From assembly GCF_013085545.1 (NCBI RefSeq), contig NZ_CP039543.1, positions 4,309,322 through 4,373,321 of the forward strand: 64,000 nucleotides of DNA, written 5' to 3'. Origin of the DNA: Oceanidesulfovibrio marinus. GTDB lineage: Bacteria > Desulfobacterota > Desulfovibrionia > Desulfovibrionales > Desulfovibrionaceae. Positions 34,600 to 44,824 of this stretch are shown piece after piece. Both the position numbers and the translations under genes were made by a program. The notes under the pieces were generated by a model, which did not search any database, was not told the DNA's origin, and saw only the letters and a program-made list of their open reading frames with translations. Numbering within the stretch: position 1 is the first letter of the stretch; each line of letters begins with the position of its first letter.

Positions 34600-34872
34600 G
34601 CGAAGCGCCGGTGTACCGTGTCCCCCGGCAAATGAAAAGCCCAGAATGCATGGGCGTTTCATGCGACGGTGCGCTTGCCTCCGACCATACCCTGTCTGCC
34701 CGGCAAAGCAAACGCCCCGGCGTGCCGGAACGCTCTGCATGCTGGGGGACCAGCCCCCCAGTCCTCTGAAATAGGTTCAGGGAGCCCAAGGGCAACGCCC
34801 ACGGAACCAACTCCGGAGCACCCGGCGGCCAGTCTTTTAATACGTATTGCTCTTGCGTCAAAAGAGCCGAGA
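34600..34872. other. Intergenic region beside tRNA-Ser
   Basis: No supportable gene. Around 34743-34800 there is a strongly degenerate relative of the composite palindromic element (GGGGGACCAGCCCCCC, then TAGGTTCAGGGAGCCC). Confidence 0.35.
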
Positions 34873-34914
34873 CAAAGAAAACGTCCCGGCACCGCTCGCT
34901 GCAACACCGGGACG
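34873..34914 (-). terminator. Terminator likely serving htpG
   Basis: On the minus strand CGTCCCGGT (34914-34906) pairs with GCCGGGACG (34890-34882) with one G-U pair, followed by TTTTCTTTG. It lies beyond palindromic copy C, 170 nt after the htpG stop. Confidence 0.65.
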
Positions 34915-34951
34915 CATGTCTGAAGGAACTACGGTACGTATAGTCGTTCCC

Positions 34952-35065
34952 GGGGGACGCTGTCTCTCAGGCCCACTGCCGGGGAACGCTGTTCCCCGGA
35001 CCCCAGAAATGGGTACAGGAAGCTAAGCTCCCTGGCGGGGTGCGCGAGGGGCAGAGCCCCTCGGA
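34952..35065. repeat. Composite palindromic element, copy C
   Basis: This copy has the same hairpin order as copy B. A decayed GGGGGAC-GCT-GTCTCTC comes first (34952-34968). Next is CCGGGGAAC-GCT-GTTCCCCGG (34979-34999), then an imperfect relative of CCAGGGAGCT-A-AGCTCCCTGG (35014-35034). Last is CGAGGGGC-AGA-GCCCCTCG (35044-35062). The spacer ACCCCAGAAATGGGT joins the middle hairpins. It lies just after htpG. Confidence 0.8.
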
Positions 35066-35084
35066 CCAGAAGTTCTGCCTCAGG

Positions 35085-37025
35085 CTACTCGCCTTTGACC
35101 TCCAGGTACCAGCCGCTGGATTTTTCCAGGAGCGAGTTGATGCGTTCGACCATGGCGTAGGGGTCGGTGAGGTAGCCTTCGAGCAGGAGTGAGGATTCGA
35201 AGAGCTGCTCCACGGCCGTGCTCAGGTAGGCGTCCTGGGGGTCTTTCTTGTAGACGGCGAGCAGGTTGCGCACCAGCGGGTGGTCCGGGTTGAGCTCCAT
35301 GGCCTTTTGGGGCGGCTCGGTCTCGTTCTGCAGAGTGCGCATGATCTTCTGCATGTGCGAGGAGATGGAGCCATCCGGGCTGACGAGCACGGCCGGGCTG
35401 GTGGTGAGCCGGGCGGAGACGCGGACATCGGTGACGCGCTCGCCGAGGATCTCCTTGATCCGGCCGAGCAGGGCGTCGAGGGTTGAGCGGTCGGCGTCGG
35501 AGAGCTCGGGCGCCTGTGTCTTGGCGGCCTCGTCCACATCCGGGAAGGCGTCCAGGTCCTCGGGCTTGACTTGTTCGGCGGCCTGGAGCTGTTTTTCCTT
35601 ATAGGTGCCCAGGGTTTCCAGCACGAACTCGTCGATGGGCTCGTAGAGGTAAAGGACCTCCAACCCCTTACTGCGGAACATCTCGGTGTGCGGGTTCAGG
35701 GCGATGGCTTCGCGGCTGGTGCCGGCGATGTAGTAGACGGCGTTCTGGTTTTCCTTCATCCGGCCGATGTACTCGTCCAGGGAGGTCAGGCCGCTCTTGT
35801 CCTCGTGGTGGGAGGAGTTGAAGCGCAGCAGGGGGCCGAACTTCTCGCGGTTGCCGAAGTCGGCATAACCGTGCTTGAAGACCGGGCCATGCGCCTCCCA
35901 GAATTCGGCGTACTTCTCCGGCTCCTTCTCGGCCATGGTGGTGAGATGGGAGAGGGTCTGCTTGGTCACGGTGGAGGCGATCTTGCGGATGAGGATGTTC
36001 TCCTGAAGCGTCTCGCGGGAGATGTTCAGGGGCAGATCTTCCGTATCCACCAGGCCTTCCAGGAAGCCGAGGTACTCGGGGATGAGCTCGCGGAAGTTCT
36101 TGGTGATGAGCACGCGGCGCACGTAGAGGTCCAGGCCGTACTCGCCCTGGGAGAGCTGGTAGAGGTCGCTACGGCGTTTGGGGATGAACGAGAGGCTGGT
36201 GAACTGCACGGGCGCATCCACGGAGAAGTGGATCACGTCCAGCGGGGCCTCGGTGTCCAGGGTCTGGAACGTGTAGAACTCGTTGTATTGCTCCGGCGTG
36301 ATCTGGAACTTGGGCTCGCGCCAGAGGGCCGGGGTGGTGTTCACCTTCTCGTCGTCCAGCAGGATATCGAAGGCCACGAAGTTGGAGTGGGTCTTGATGA
36401 TCTGCTCCAGACGGTTCTTGTTCAGATACTCCCTGGCGTCCTCGCGCAGGTGCAGGGTCACGCGGGTGCCGCGCTCCGGCGCGTCTGCGTCGGGCTCCAG
36501 CGCCTGTACCGAGAAGGTGCCCGCGCCGTCGGATATCCAGCTATAGGCGTGCTGGCCTGGGATGTAGGGCCGGGTGGTCACGGTGACGGTGTCCGCGACC
36601 ATGAACACGGAGTAGAAGCCCACGCCGAAGCGGCCGATGATGGAGGTGGCGTCGGCAGAGCCTTCGGCTTTGGACTCGGACGCGGCCTCGGCGAGCTTGT
36701 TGATGAAGTCCTCGGAGCCGGACTTGCCGATGGAGCCGAGGTTTTCCATGAGCTCGTCGTGGGTCATGCCCAGGCCGGTGTCGGCCACGGTGATGGTCCC
36801 GGCGTCCTCGTCCATGGTGATGGATATCTGGAGGGGCAGATCGGGGGCGGCAACCTCGGCGCCGCGGCTCTGCTCGAAGCGCAGCTTGTCCAGGGCGTCG
36901 GAAGCGTTGGAGACGAGCTCGCGCAGGAATATCTCGCGGTTGGTGTACAGGGAGTGGGTGATGATGTTCAGAAGCTTGCTGACTTCAGCCTTGAACTCGA
37001 ACTGCTCGGCGTTGGTGTTGGCCAT
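35085..37025 (-). CDS. htpG: Molecular chaperone HtpG (Hsp90)
   Basis: A 646-aa Hsp90-family chaperone. The N-terminal ATPase (Bergerat) motifs are [38 protein letters not shown] and [15 protein letters not shown]. The middle domain carries [20 protein letters not shown], and the catalytic Arg loop follows in [14 protein letters not shown]. The length matches bacterial HtpG. The ATG at 37025 has GGAGAG 7 nt upstream; the longer frame is unsupported. It is transcribed alone. Confidence 0.97.
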
Positions 37026-37187
37026 GGTCGTCTCTCCGGGGCAACGGTTCGTTGTTTGGGGTTGACGGTCGATTGACAGGGTACGGGGCACGCGTGGCGA
37101 ATGCGTCGCCGGGCGGTGCGGTTGTCGGCCGCCTGTCGGAAAAGTCCATCAGAAATAATCAATTACGGTACATCGACAATACATCCA

Positions 37188-37208
37188 AGGGCCGCGGACC
37201 GCGGCCCT
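37188..37208 (-). terminator. Hairpin after the FmdB-type gene
   Basis: A near-perfect GC palindrome, AGGGCCGCGG with CCGCGGCCCT, starts 10 nt past the stop. No good U-run follows, so termination strength is uncertain. Confidence 0.5.
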
Positions 37209-37218
37209 CTCGCTAGCC

Positions 37219-37449
37219 TCAGGAGAAGCCGCCGGACGGCGCGCAGCTACCGCCGGACATGGAGCCCAGCGAGCCGAGACCCGATCCGGAGCCGGCGCGC
37301 ACAGTGGGGGCGGACAGGATGCGCGCGGTCTTGGTGGACTTGCACTTGGGGCAGGCCGGCGCGTGGCATTTGCCGTCGGTTTTGGAGGGGCTCACGAGCT
37401 CCTCGAAGTCTGTGTTGCACTCAGTGCAGCGATATTCATACAGGGGCAT
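37219..37449 (-). CDS. FmdB-family zinc-ribbon protein
   Basis: A 76-aa protein with the FmdB/CxxC-CxxC putative regulatory domain: MPLYEYRCTECNTDFEELV with the first CxxC and CPKCKST with the second, forming a zinc ribbon. A Gly/Ser-rich tail ends in CAPSGGFS, as in many family members. GGAGG lies upstream of the ATG. The family was named from the amide/formamide regulator FmdB, but most members have no known function. Confidence 0.9.
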   Translation of the reverse strand: MPLYEYRCTECNTDFEELVSPSKTDGKCHAPACPKCKSTKTARILSAPTVRAGSGSGLGSLGSMSGGSCAPSGGFS

Positions 37450-37854
37450 TTCGGTCCTCCGGCTTTAAGTACGAGGGTGCGACAACAGCCATAGGTAAGT
37501 CCCGGACCCGGGGTGTCAAGGGCTGTGCAGGCTGGCGGCAGGGGAGTGATGGAGAGCGGCCTGGCGCAGCGTATCGCAGGGTGTTTTTCGGGGTTGGAGC
37601 AGCGTGGGGCTGAGTGGGGAGAGGTGGAAGGCTTCGGGAAGGTTGGGTGATCACAGATGAAATCCGCTGGGTTACGGGAGGTCCGGTGAGCAGTGCGGTG
37701 GTCGATCCGGGATTCGAATCTGGGGCGTCTACTGTATGAAGATGGCGCTCTGGTAGCCGTGGTCGCGCGGCACTTGCATGGCGCTGAACCGCAGCCGGCG
37801 CTCGTGTCTGATCGTGGCCGGACATCGCAGCATGTGGCCGCAGGCCATGGCCAA
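37450..37854. other. Intergenic region without recognised gene
   Basis: About 400 bp; no frame has both a ribosome site and a family match. The motif GATTCGAATC near 37711-37720 is a chance palindrome rather than a tRNA arm. Confidence 0.4.
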
Positions 37855-37888
37855 GAAAAAGCCCCGGCGGGATAGCTTTTGCCAGGGC
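37855..37888 (-). terminator. Terminator after the Pro/Gln/Met-rich membrane protein gene
   Basis: On the minus strand GCCCTGGC (37888-37881) pairs with GCCGGGGC (37868-37861) with one wobble, followed by TTTTTC. Confidence 0.75.
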
Positions 37889-37934
37889 GTTGTCATTTAT
37901 GAAGGCGCGGCCGTTGCGACCTCGGCCTGAGCCG

Positions 37935-39197
37935 CTAGTCGTCCAGCGGGTCCTTTTTGCGCGGCGGCTTGGGCGGCGCGGAAAGCAGCGGCATTTCGTC
38001 CGGCTGCGAGCCGGCTTTGCCACGGCGGCGGGGCGGCGTGTCGTCCGACGGTCCCGCAGGAATCTCGTCGCCGTCCAGGATCGGTCTGGAGGAGTCGAAG
38101 GCCAGGATGAGGCCGCAGACGAGCTGGACCAGCGGGATGAGCATCAGGATGACCCAGAGCACCAGGTTCTTGCCCAGCCGCTTGGCGATGTTGCCGAAGA
38201 CGATGGCCATGGCGATGTAGCCGATGATCCCGATGATCTGGAGCAGCGAGGCCATGGACATGGCGAACAGCGGGTTCGAGAACACCAGCGGAATCATGAG
38301 GAGGCTGAGGGCGAACTGGACAATGGTGGGCGCGGCAAACCACGGGGAGAGGCCGGCGCAGCGCGTGAGCAGGATGAGGTTGTAGAAGGGAATGAGCCAC
38401 TGCAGGAAGGTGCCGATAAAGAACTTCTTGCCGATGCGGGAGAGGACGAAGCAGAAGAGGACGTAGGAGAGGAGACCGAAGATAACGATTGGTATGAGGG
38501 CCGCGCCGAGCATGCCGAGCATCATGCCGATCATTACGCCGGGCGACATCTCCGGCTGCTGCTGGCCGAAGTTCTGCTGCATCTCGCGCATGGCCTGGTC
38601 CATCTGCTGCTGGACCTCGGGCGGCATGTCCTTTCTGGCCTCGTCCATCTGCCGTTGCAGCTCTGGCGGAATGTTCTGGCCCGGCTGCATCTGGCCTGGC
38701 CGGGGTTGCATGGGCTGGACCACGGACTGGCGCGATTCCGGCGTGGTTTGGTTACCGGGTTGCTGCTGTGCGGGAAGTGTCGCCGCCTGGGGGGCGGGCT
38801 CCGTGACCGGCTGCATAGCCGTGCCGTTTTCCGAAGCGGCAGGGGAGGCGTTGCTCGGGGCGAGGGCGGTTCCTTCTGCCGGTGCGGGCTCCTCCGCCTG
38901 CGTGGGGTCCGCCTGCATGGGTGCTGCCGTTTCGGCAGGAGCGGTGGCGTTGGCGTCGGGGTTGGGCTGGAGCAGGTCGTCGGCGAACTGCTGCTCGCGG
39001 ACCTCCTCTTCCTCCGGCTTCTGGTCCTTTATATGCACGATGCCTTCGGTATCGTGCCACATGTGCAGCTCTTTCTGCTCCTCCTGCGTTGGAGAATGCT
39101 TGCGCGGAGCGGCCAGGGAGGGCGCCGCCAGGCACAACAGAGCGATGCACGTAAGGCAGGTGCAAAGATACCGGAACAAAGACGAGAGGCAGGGCAT
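37935..39197 (-). CDS. Uncharacterised secreted/membrane protein with Pro/Gln/Met-rich linker
   Basis: A 420-aa protein not assignable to a characterised family. The N-terminus is a signal peptide (about residues 1-29, ending PSLAAP). A short DUF4124-like segment follows (MWHDTEGIVHIKDQKPEE). Next is a long low-complexity Pro/Ala/Gln/Met-rich linker (about 70-205). The C-terminal half has about six membrane segments resembling the DUF5684 region (FFIGTFLQWLIPFYNLILLT, IGYIAMAIVFGNIAKRLGKN). The tail is charged and proline-rich. It probably sits in the inner membrane with the linker outside; no function can be stated. Confidence 0.75.
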   Translation of the reverse strand: MPCLSSLFRYLCTCLTCIALLCLAAPSLAAPRKHSPTQEEQKELHMWHDTEGIVHIKDQKPEEEEVREQQFADDLLQPNPDANATAPAETAAPMQADPTQAEEPAPAEGTALAPSNASPAASENGTAMQPVTEPAPQAATLPAQQQPGNQTTPESRQSVVQPMQPRPGQMQPGQNIPPELQRQMDEARKDMPPEVQQQMDQAMREMQQNFGQQQPEMSPGVMIGMMLGMLGAALIPIVIFGLLSYVLFCFVLSRIGKKFFIGTFLQWLIPFYNLILLTRCAGLSPWFAAPTIVQFALSLLMIPLVFSNPLFAMSMASLLQIIGIIGYIAMAIVFGNIAKRLGKNLVLWVILMLIPLVQLVCGLILAFDSSRPILDGDEIPAGPSDDTPPRRRGKAGSQPDEMPLLSAPPKPPRKKDPLDD

Positions 39198-39441
39198 AAC
39201 ATACCTCGCCGGAGGTTAAAGGGCGGCAAGGAGGGAGGTCCAAAGGAGGGGAGTGAACCTGCCCAGGCCACAATTCGGATTTTGTAATTACATCGAAGGG
39301 GCTGGAAACGCAAGAAGATTTTCCCGGGGCGAGTACTACCCGGGCATGTTTTGGCCGTTTGGGGGTTGACTAGAAAACGGTCCCGGGAGCAGTTTACACA
39401 GTTTACGGCTTTGCCGCGCACCCGTTACGAGAGAAACACCA

Positions 39442-40467
39442 ATGAGATCTTTTGCAAGCGACAACAACGCCGGGGTCCATCCCCGTGTCATGGAGGCCCT
39501 GCTCGCGGCCAACAAGGACCACGCCGTGGGCTACGGCGACGACGAGCACTCCCGGCGCGCCAGGGAAACGCTGAAGCGCCACTTCGGGGACGACTCCCAA
39601 TCGTACTTCGTCTTTCTGGGCACAGCGGCCAACGTGCTAGGGCTCTCGGCCCTCGTGCGCTCGTACCAGAGCGTTATCTGCGCGCAAACGGCGCACATCA
39701 ACGTGGACGAGGGCGGTGCTCCGGAGCGCTTTCTGGGCTCCAAGCTCATCGGCGTGCCCCACACCAACGGCAAGATCACGCCGGAGGCCATCGCCCCGGC
39801 GCTGGAGAGCCGGGGGTTCGAGCACCACAGCCAGCCGGCCGCGGTCAGCATCACCCAACCCACCGAGCTGGGCGCGCTCTACTCCCTGGAGGAGCTGGCC
39901 GCCATCGGCGAGTTCTGCAAGCGCGAAGGGCTGCGCCTGCACATGGACGGCGCGCGCATTTCCAACGCGGCCGCCGCACTGGGTGTGAGCCTGGCCGAGC
40001 TGACGCGCGACGTGGGCGTGGACGTGCTCTCCCTGGGCGGCTGCAAGAACGGTCTGATGTACGGCGAGGCCGTGGTCTTCATGCGGCCCGGCCTGGATAC
40101 GGACTTTCGCTACATGCGCAAGCAGGCCATGCAGCTTGGATCCAAGATGCGCTATCTTTCCGCGCAGATACAGGCCATGTACGGTACGGATCTGTGGATC
40201 GAGAACGGCCGCCACGCTAACGCCATGGCCCAGTTGCTGGGCCAGAAGGCCGGGGCCGTGGACGGCGTGGAGATCACCAGACCCATAGAGACCAACGCCG
40301 TATTCGCCACCATGCCCCTGAAGGTTATCGAGCGTCTGCGCGAGGAGTTCTACTTCTATGTCTGGGAGCCCACCCGGCCGGAGGTGCGCTGGATGACCAG
40401 CTTCGACACCACCGAGGATGACGTGGAGACCTTTGTGGCCGCGCTGCAGCGGGCCGTGGCCGCGTAG
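39442..40467 (+). CDS. ltaE: Low-specificity L-threonine aldolase family enzyme
   Basis: A 341-aa PLP-dependent fold-type I enzyme splitting threonine or allo-threonine to glycine and acetaldehyde, or acting on related beta-hydroxy amino acids. The N-terminus SFASDNNAGVHPRVMEAL, the LHMDGARISNAAAALG aspartate region, and the PLP lysine in LSLGGCKNGLMYGEA (usually GGTKNG) are all present. The length fits. It is monocistronic, with two terminators downstream. Confidence 0.9.
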   Translation: MRSFASDNNAGVHPRVMEALLAANKDHAVGYGDDEHSRRARETLKRHFGDDSQSYFVFLGTAANVLGLSALVRSYQSVICAQTAHINVDEGGAPERFLGSKLIGVPHTNGKITPEAIAPALESRGFEHHSQPAAVSITQPTELGALYSLEELAAIGEFCKREGLRLHMDGARISNAAAALGVSLAELTRDVGVDVLSLGGCKNGLMYGEAVVFMRPGLDTDFRYMRKQAMQLGSKMRYLSAQIQAMYGTDLWIENGRHANAMAQLLGQKAGAVDGVEITRPIETNAVFATMPLKVIERLREEFYFYVWEPTRPEVRWMTSFDTTEDDVETFVAALQRAVAA

Positions 40468-40486
40468 CTCGTACTTTTGATTGCCA

Positions 40487-40535
40487 AACAGCGCCGCGCT
40501 CCGGGCATACGTATCCAGGGTGCGGCGCTGTTTTG
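40487..40535 (+). terminator. Terminator after threonine aldolase gene
   Basis: AACAGCGCCGC (40487-40497) pairs with GCGGCGCTGTT (40522-40532), an 11-bp perfect stem running into TTTTG. Confidence 0.75.
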
Positions 40536-40540
40536 TTTCG

Positions 40541-40571
40541 GGCGGCGTCCTTGCGGGCGCCGTCTTTTTTT
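40541..40571 (+). terminator. Second terminator in tandem
   Basis: GGCGGCG (40541-40547) pairs with CGCCGTC (40558-40564) and is followed by seven T. Together with the preceding hairpin it forms a tandem terminator. Confidence 0.7.
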
Positions 40572-40777
40572 GCGGCACCAGCAATTCGCCCCGCAGCTCC
40601 TCTCTTGATGGCGGCCTGACCATCCGCTGCCACAGCATGTGGTGCTCTCGCAACACGATACAGCAGCCTTCCTGACTATTGGAACACAGCGTCTCACGCC
40701 ATGCCGTGTGGCAGTGACGTCGGATTATACTGTGTAGCGGCAGTTTCTGCGATGGAATAAACGTGCCGCGCGCGTGA

Positions 40778-41440
40778 TTACGCAGCGAGGTGGTCGTAGA
40801 CAGCGTTCACGTAGCTCTCGATGCATTCGCGTACATCGTCCGTGAGCGTATCGAACTCTATGGCGACATTCGTATGATCATGCTCGCGCATCACTTTTTT
40901 GATGCGCCCCTGCACGTAGCTGTAGTCCTCGGACTCGAACTTGCGGAAGTTGAGGAAGGCTTCGGCGTTTTCGGCAAACATATAGGTGTCTTCTTCTGAC
41001 GGCGGCATGGTGACGAGGCATCCGCCTGTGGAGATGTTCAGAATGTGTCCGGAGTACTCCTGGGCCTCCACGTAGAATGTGACCGGCTGATAACAGTGTA
41101 CTCTATCGTGTCTGCGAAGGTTCAGAACCTCGAAGGTGGTCGGGTAGGAAATGAAGAGCAGACGCGGGGACTTGCGAGTGATCTGCCTGACCTCGCTCTG
41201 AAAACCGCAGATGCGCCCGCGGCTCATGATGTAACGCATGGTGAGCAGCGTTCCCGGCAGGAGCGCCTCCAGGCCGGCGCGGGTCTGCGGCGGCTTGACA
41301 ATGATGTACTGGCCGACCTCGCCACCAATGATGATGGTCTTGAAGCGACGCCCCAGCCCCTGGATCTCGATGAGCACATCGTGTCCGATCTCGAGAGCTA
41401 GCTTCTCGCCAGGTTGTCTTTCCACGGAACTCGTGACCAC
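40778..41440 (-). CDS. YcgR-like PilZ-domain protein (c-di-GMP effector)
   Basis: A 220-aa cytoplasmic protein with an N-terminal YcgR-like domain (EIGHDVLIEIQGLGRRFKTI) and a C-terminal PilZ domain. The PilZ motifs are RRHDRVHC (RxxxR type, about 108-115) and NISTGGCLV (the D/N-x-S-x-x-G motif). It should bind cyclic di-GMP and may act as a flagellar brake, fitting the motility genes in the window. It is divergent from a chemoreceptor gene at 41685, with which it may share a control region. Confidence 0.9.
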   Translation of the reverse strand: MVTSSVERQPGEKLALEIGHDVLIEIQGLGRRFKTIIIGGEVGQYIIVKPPQTRAGLEALLPGTLLTMRYIMSRGRICGFQSEVRQITRKSPRLLFISYPTTFEVLNLRRHDRVHCYQPVTFYVEAQEYSGHILNISTGGCLVTMPPSEEDTYMFAENAEAFLNFRKFESEDYSYVQGRIKKVMREHDHTNVAIEFDTLTDDVRECIESYVNAVYDHLAA

Positions 41441-41684
41441 GTGTGGGCCTCCGGCGTGTAGGGTATCGGGTGTGGCAAGGACTTATGGACAAGGCCATTT
41501 ACCATAAAACGGTATGAAGAACCACTTCGAGTATACGAATGAACTTAGACGTGCTAGAAAAGGCTTGACGATTGAATAGCGTATGGTTGATTACTGAACC
41601 AGTGTTCAGTATGTTGGTGCGTATTGCCATTCAAATACGCAATGCCATGATCGATGCAGCTCAAGTTCTCAGGGGGTTAGATCC

Positions 41685-43676
41685 ATGTTCGGAAACATGT
41701 CGCTCGCTCGGAAGCTGACGGCTGGTTTTGCAGTCGTGCTCGTACTCCTGCTGGTCATCAGCACTGTCTCTTTTTTCGCCCTGGAAACAGCGAACGAAGG
41801 ATTCACGGACTACCGAACCCTTGCGAGGGATACGAACCTCATGGGCCGCGCCCAGGCCAACATGTTGCAGACGCGGATGAAGGCCAAGGACTTCATCCTC
41901 AGCGCATCAGAGGCGGACAAGCAAGCCTTTGAGGCGGAGTTTCAGAAAGCGAAAGAGTTTATCGACCAGGCGTTTAACGAGATCACCAACCCGGAGCGGC
42001 ATCAGATGGTCGCTGCAGCCAGCGAGAACCTCGGGGAGTACAGGGCGGCGTTCGAGGAGATCGTGGTCCACCAGAACGAGCGCAACCATCTCGTCCAGGA
42101 TATTCTCAACCTGCGCGGCAAAGAGATGGAGCAGGAGCTTGCCCAGATCATGTCATCCGCCCACGACAACGGCGACGCGGAAGCGGCGTTTCGCGCCGGA
42201 TCGTCCATGCACCGCCTGCTCCTGGCCCGGCTCTATGTGGTCAAGTATATCGAATCCAACGACAAGGACGCCGCGGACCGGGTGAAACAGGAGTTCACCG
42301 CCTTGAACGGTCAGCTCAGCATACTCGGACAGGAGCTTGACAGCTATCAGCTGCGCCAAGTTCATACGGGACTGCAGGAAAAGCTCGCCATTTATACGGA
42401 ATCGTTCGCCAATCTTGTCGAGGCAATCACGGATCGGAACACCATCATCAAAAACAGGCTCGACGTGCTCGGCCCGCAGATTGCGCAGAACCTCGAAGAC
42501 GTGAAGCTGTCGGTCATGCGCGAACAGGACGAGCTCGGCCCCCGCGTACAGAAATCCAACAACCGCGCCCTTACCGTGGTGCTCGGCGTGTCCATCACCG
42601 CCGTGGTGCTCGGCGTGCTCATCGCCTGGCTCATCATCCGCCTTGTGCTGCGCCAGCTCGGCGGCGATCCATTGCTTATCCAGGAGGTTGCGCAGAGACT
42701 TTCCAAGGGCGACCTCACCATTCAGTTCACTCAGCGCACCATCCAGGGCGTGTACGCCGATATGAAGGTCATGGTGGATCGCCTCAAGTCCGTGGTCGGC
42801 GAGGTGCGGTCCGCCTCCGAAAACGTGGCCTCCGGCAGCGAGGAGTTGTCCGCCTCGTCCGAGTCCTTGTCTCAGGGGGCCACGGAGCAGGCCGCCAGCG
42901 TGGAGGAGGTATCCTCTTCCATGGAGGAGATGGGCGCGAACATCCGCCAGAACGCGGATAACGCCAGGGAAACCGAGACCATCGCGCTGAAGGCGGCGCA
43001 GGACGCCAACGAAGGCGGCGAGGCCGTCTCCGAAACCGTGTCCGCCATGCAGCAGATCGCCGAGAAGATCTCCATCATCGAGGAGATCGCGCGGCAGACC
43101 AACCTGCTGGCGCTCAACGCGGCCATCGAGGCGGCGCGCGCCGGAGAGCACGGCAAAGGCTTCGCCGTGGTCGCGGCCGAGGTTCGCAAGCTGGCGGAAC
43201 GCAGCGGCGCCGCCGCCGGCGAGATCAGCGACCTTTCCCAGAACAGCGTGGCCGTGGCCGAGAAGGCCGGCAACATGCTCGCCAAGCTCGTGCCGGATAT
43301 CCAGCGCACTGCCGAGCTCGTGCAGGAGATCGCCGCGGCCACCGTGGAGCAGGATGCCGGGGCCGACCAGATCAACAAGGCGATCCAACAGCTCGATCAG
43401 GTGATCCAGCAGAATGCCTCGGCAGCCGAGGAAATGGCATCCACATCCGAAGAGCTGGCCAGCCAGGCCGAGCAGCTCCTCAGCGCCATGGGCTTCTTCC
43501 AGCTGGACGCCATGTCTGGCGGAGGCGGTGGCAGTGGCAAGTTCTCCGCCCATGTGCACAGGCCGCAACCGCTGCCTTCCGGCGACGGCAACCAGAAAGC
43601 GAAGAAGAACAGCAAGGATAAGGGAATGATGCTGGAGATGGGGGAGTCAAGCGACGACGATTTCGAGCGGTTCTGA
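41685..43676 (+). CDS. Methyl-accepting chemotaxis protein
   Basis: A 663-aa chemoreceptor. TM1 is about 13-33, followed by a large all-helical periplasmic sensor of about 260 residues of the HBM (two helical bundles) kind. TM2 ([20 protein letters not shown]) precedes a HAMP segment. The signalling hairpin tip is the standard [20 protein letters not shown] then [18 protein letters not shown]. The C-terminal tail is Gly/Lys/Asp-rich and lacks a CheR-binding pentapeptide. The ligand is unknown; HBM domains elsewhere bind organic acids. A good GGGGG ribosome site precedes the ATG. Confidence 0.93.
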   Translation: MFGNMSLARKLTAGFAVVLVLLLVISTVSFFALETANEGFTDYRTLARDTNLMGRAQANMLQTRMKAKDFILSASEADKQAFEAEFQKAKEFIDQAFNEITNPERHQMVAAASENLGEYRAAFEEIVVHQNERNHLVQDILNLRGKEMEQELAQIMSSAHDNGDAEAAFRAGSSMHRLLLARLYVVKYIESNDKDAADRVKQEFTALNGQLSILGQELDSYQLRQVHTGLQEKLAIYTESFANLVEAITDRNTIIKNRLDVLGPQIAQNLEDVKLSVMREQDELGPRVQKSNNRALTVVLGVSITAVVLGVLIAWLIIRLVLRQLGGDPLLIQEVAQRLSKGDLTIQFTQRTIQGVYADMKVMVDRLKSVVGEVRSASENVASGSEELSASSESLSQGATEQAASVEEVSSSMEEMGANIRQNADNARETETIALKAAQDANEGGEAVSETVSAMQQIAEKISIIEEIARQTNLLALNAAIEAARAGEHGKGFAVVAAEVRKLAERSGAAAGEISDLSQNSVAVAEKAGNMLAKLVPDIQRTAELVQEIAAATVEQDAGADQINKAIQQLDQVIQQNASAAEEMASTSEELASQAEQLLSAMGFFQLDAMSGGGGGSGKFSAHVHRPQPLPSGDGNQKAKKNSKDKGMMLEMGESSDDDFERF

Positions 43677-43753
43677 TACAAACCACGCCCCCAGGTTCCG
43701 ACGGCCGCGCTTGGGGGGCGTTGCCCCTCGCGTCCCCACCAGACACGGCCGCT

Positions 43754-43832
43754 TGGAGACGCTGTCTCTCAGAACCCCCTGGCAAGGGAATTGAATCTCC
43801 CTGGACTCCTCTCAAAAATGGGTTCAGGGAGT
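43754..43832. repeat. Composite palindromic element, partial copy D1
   Basis: The order is GAGAC-GCT-GTCTC, AGAACCCCCTGG, a decayed GGGAATT-G-AATCTCCC hairpin, then an ATGGGTTCAGGGAG relic. The middle matches copies B and C but the right half is lost. Confidence 0.65.
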
Positions 43833-43977
43833 TTCGATTTTTGGTGGATGCCCTTGGTCGGAACGCCTCAGCCCCGTTGTAAGAACGCACACGACAGCCT
43901 CCAGCGGGCAGGGGCTCGCCGCGTCGCGAAAGGTTCGTTGCGTTCCCGGTCCGATTCTCCTCTCCTGGAAAATTGTG

Positions 43978-44043
43978 TACCCCAGAAGTGGGTCCAGGGA
44001 GCTGACCTCCCTGGCGGATGCCCGGGGGCAGAGCCCTCGGACC
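43978..44043. repeat. Composite palindromic element, partial copy D2
   Basis: ACCCCAGAAGTGGGT comes first, then CCAGGGAG-CTGAC-CTCCCTGG (43994-44014), then CCGGGGGC-AGA-GCCCTCGG (44022-44040). This is the right half of the element; the left two hairpins are missing. Confidence 0.7.
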
Positions 44044-44103
44044 ATGGGCAGCGGTCTTCAACAGGCTGCGCCGTGAAGCGAAACCGGTCACAGAGAGGAG
44101 CGT

Positions 44104-44730
44104 ATGATCGACATTCTGGGTGTGAGCGGCACTCCGCGGAGGAACGGCAACAGCGACGCCATGGCGGAAGCCGTTCTTGCCGCGGCCGAGGCGCAGGGTA
44201 TGGCCACGCGCATGGTCCGGCTGCGCGATTACGACTTCGGCCCATGCGTGGGGTGCGAGCGATGCCGCAAGGACAAGGCCTGCACGCGGCTCATGGACGG
44301 CATGCAGCTCATCTACCCGTTGCTGCAGGAGGCGCGGGGGCTGGTTCTGGTTTCGCCCGTGCATACCTATAATATCAGCGCGCTAATGAAGGCGTTTATC
44401 GACAGGCTGTACTGCTACTACGACTTTGAGGACGGCGTGCCCCGCGCGTGGTCCAGCCGCCTTGCCGGCCAGGGCCGCAAGGCTGTTCTCGCCTGCGTGG
44501 CCGAGCAGCTGGAGCAGGAGAACCTGGGCGTGGCCATGGAGGCCATGCGCATGCCGCTTGCGTCCCACGACTACGAGATCGTGGGCGAGCTGCCTGTGCT
44601 CGGCCTGTTCCGGGCCGGCGCGGTGCGCTCGCACGAGGAGGCATTGGAGCGCTGCGCAACGCTGGGCCGGGAGCTGGCAAAGGCGCTGCACGGACCTGTG
44701 TCAGATCGCAGCACAGCGTCCCGGACTTGA
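44104..44730 (+). CDS. Iron-sulfur flavoprotein (Isf/NADPH-dependent FMN reductase fold)
   Basis: A 208-aa flavodoxin-like protein. The N-terminal FMN-binding loop is SGTPRRNGNSDAMAE. A compact cysteine motif CVGCERCRKDKAC (CxxCxxCx5C, about residues 46-58) is the [4Fe-4S] ligand set of the Isf family. SPVHTYNISALMKAFIDR is the usual flavodoxin-fold segment. It probably shuttles electrons between ferredoxin and acceptors such as oxygen or peroxide in this anaerobe. GAGAGGAG precedes the ATG. It is not obviously in an operon with the ABC genes downstream. Confidence 0.88.
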   Translation: MIDILGVSGTPRRNGNSDAMAEAVLAAAEAQGMATRMVRLRDYDFGPCVGCERCRKDKACTRLMDGMQLIYPLLQEARGLVLVSPVHTYNISALMKAFIDRLYCYYDFEDGVPRAWSSRLAGQGRKAVLACVAEQLEQENLGVAMEAMRMPLASHDYEIVGELPVLGLFRAGAVRSHEEALERCATLGRELAKALHGPVSDRSTASRT

Positions 44731-44824
44731 CTTACATTCCGACCTGAGCCAACTAGGTGTATTCAGCAACAACAGTGCATGCGCATGAGCGCATAACCGC
44801 AATCCCTTTGCTGGAGGAGCTTGT

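Larger units (their letters stand above)
43677..44103. other. Intergenic region holding two truncated palindromic elements
   Basis: About 430 bp with no gene. A GC hairpin (43685-43722, stem ACGCCCCC/GGGGGCGT) follows the chemoreceptor gene. Two partial copies of the composite palindromic element follow and are listed separately. Confidence 0.5.

Noticed and set aside
37706-37725. GGGATTCGAATCTGGGG resembling a tRNA T-arm
   Set aside because: Position 53 is A rather than G and no other tRNA arm is present; the GATTCGAATC is a self-palindrome.
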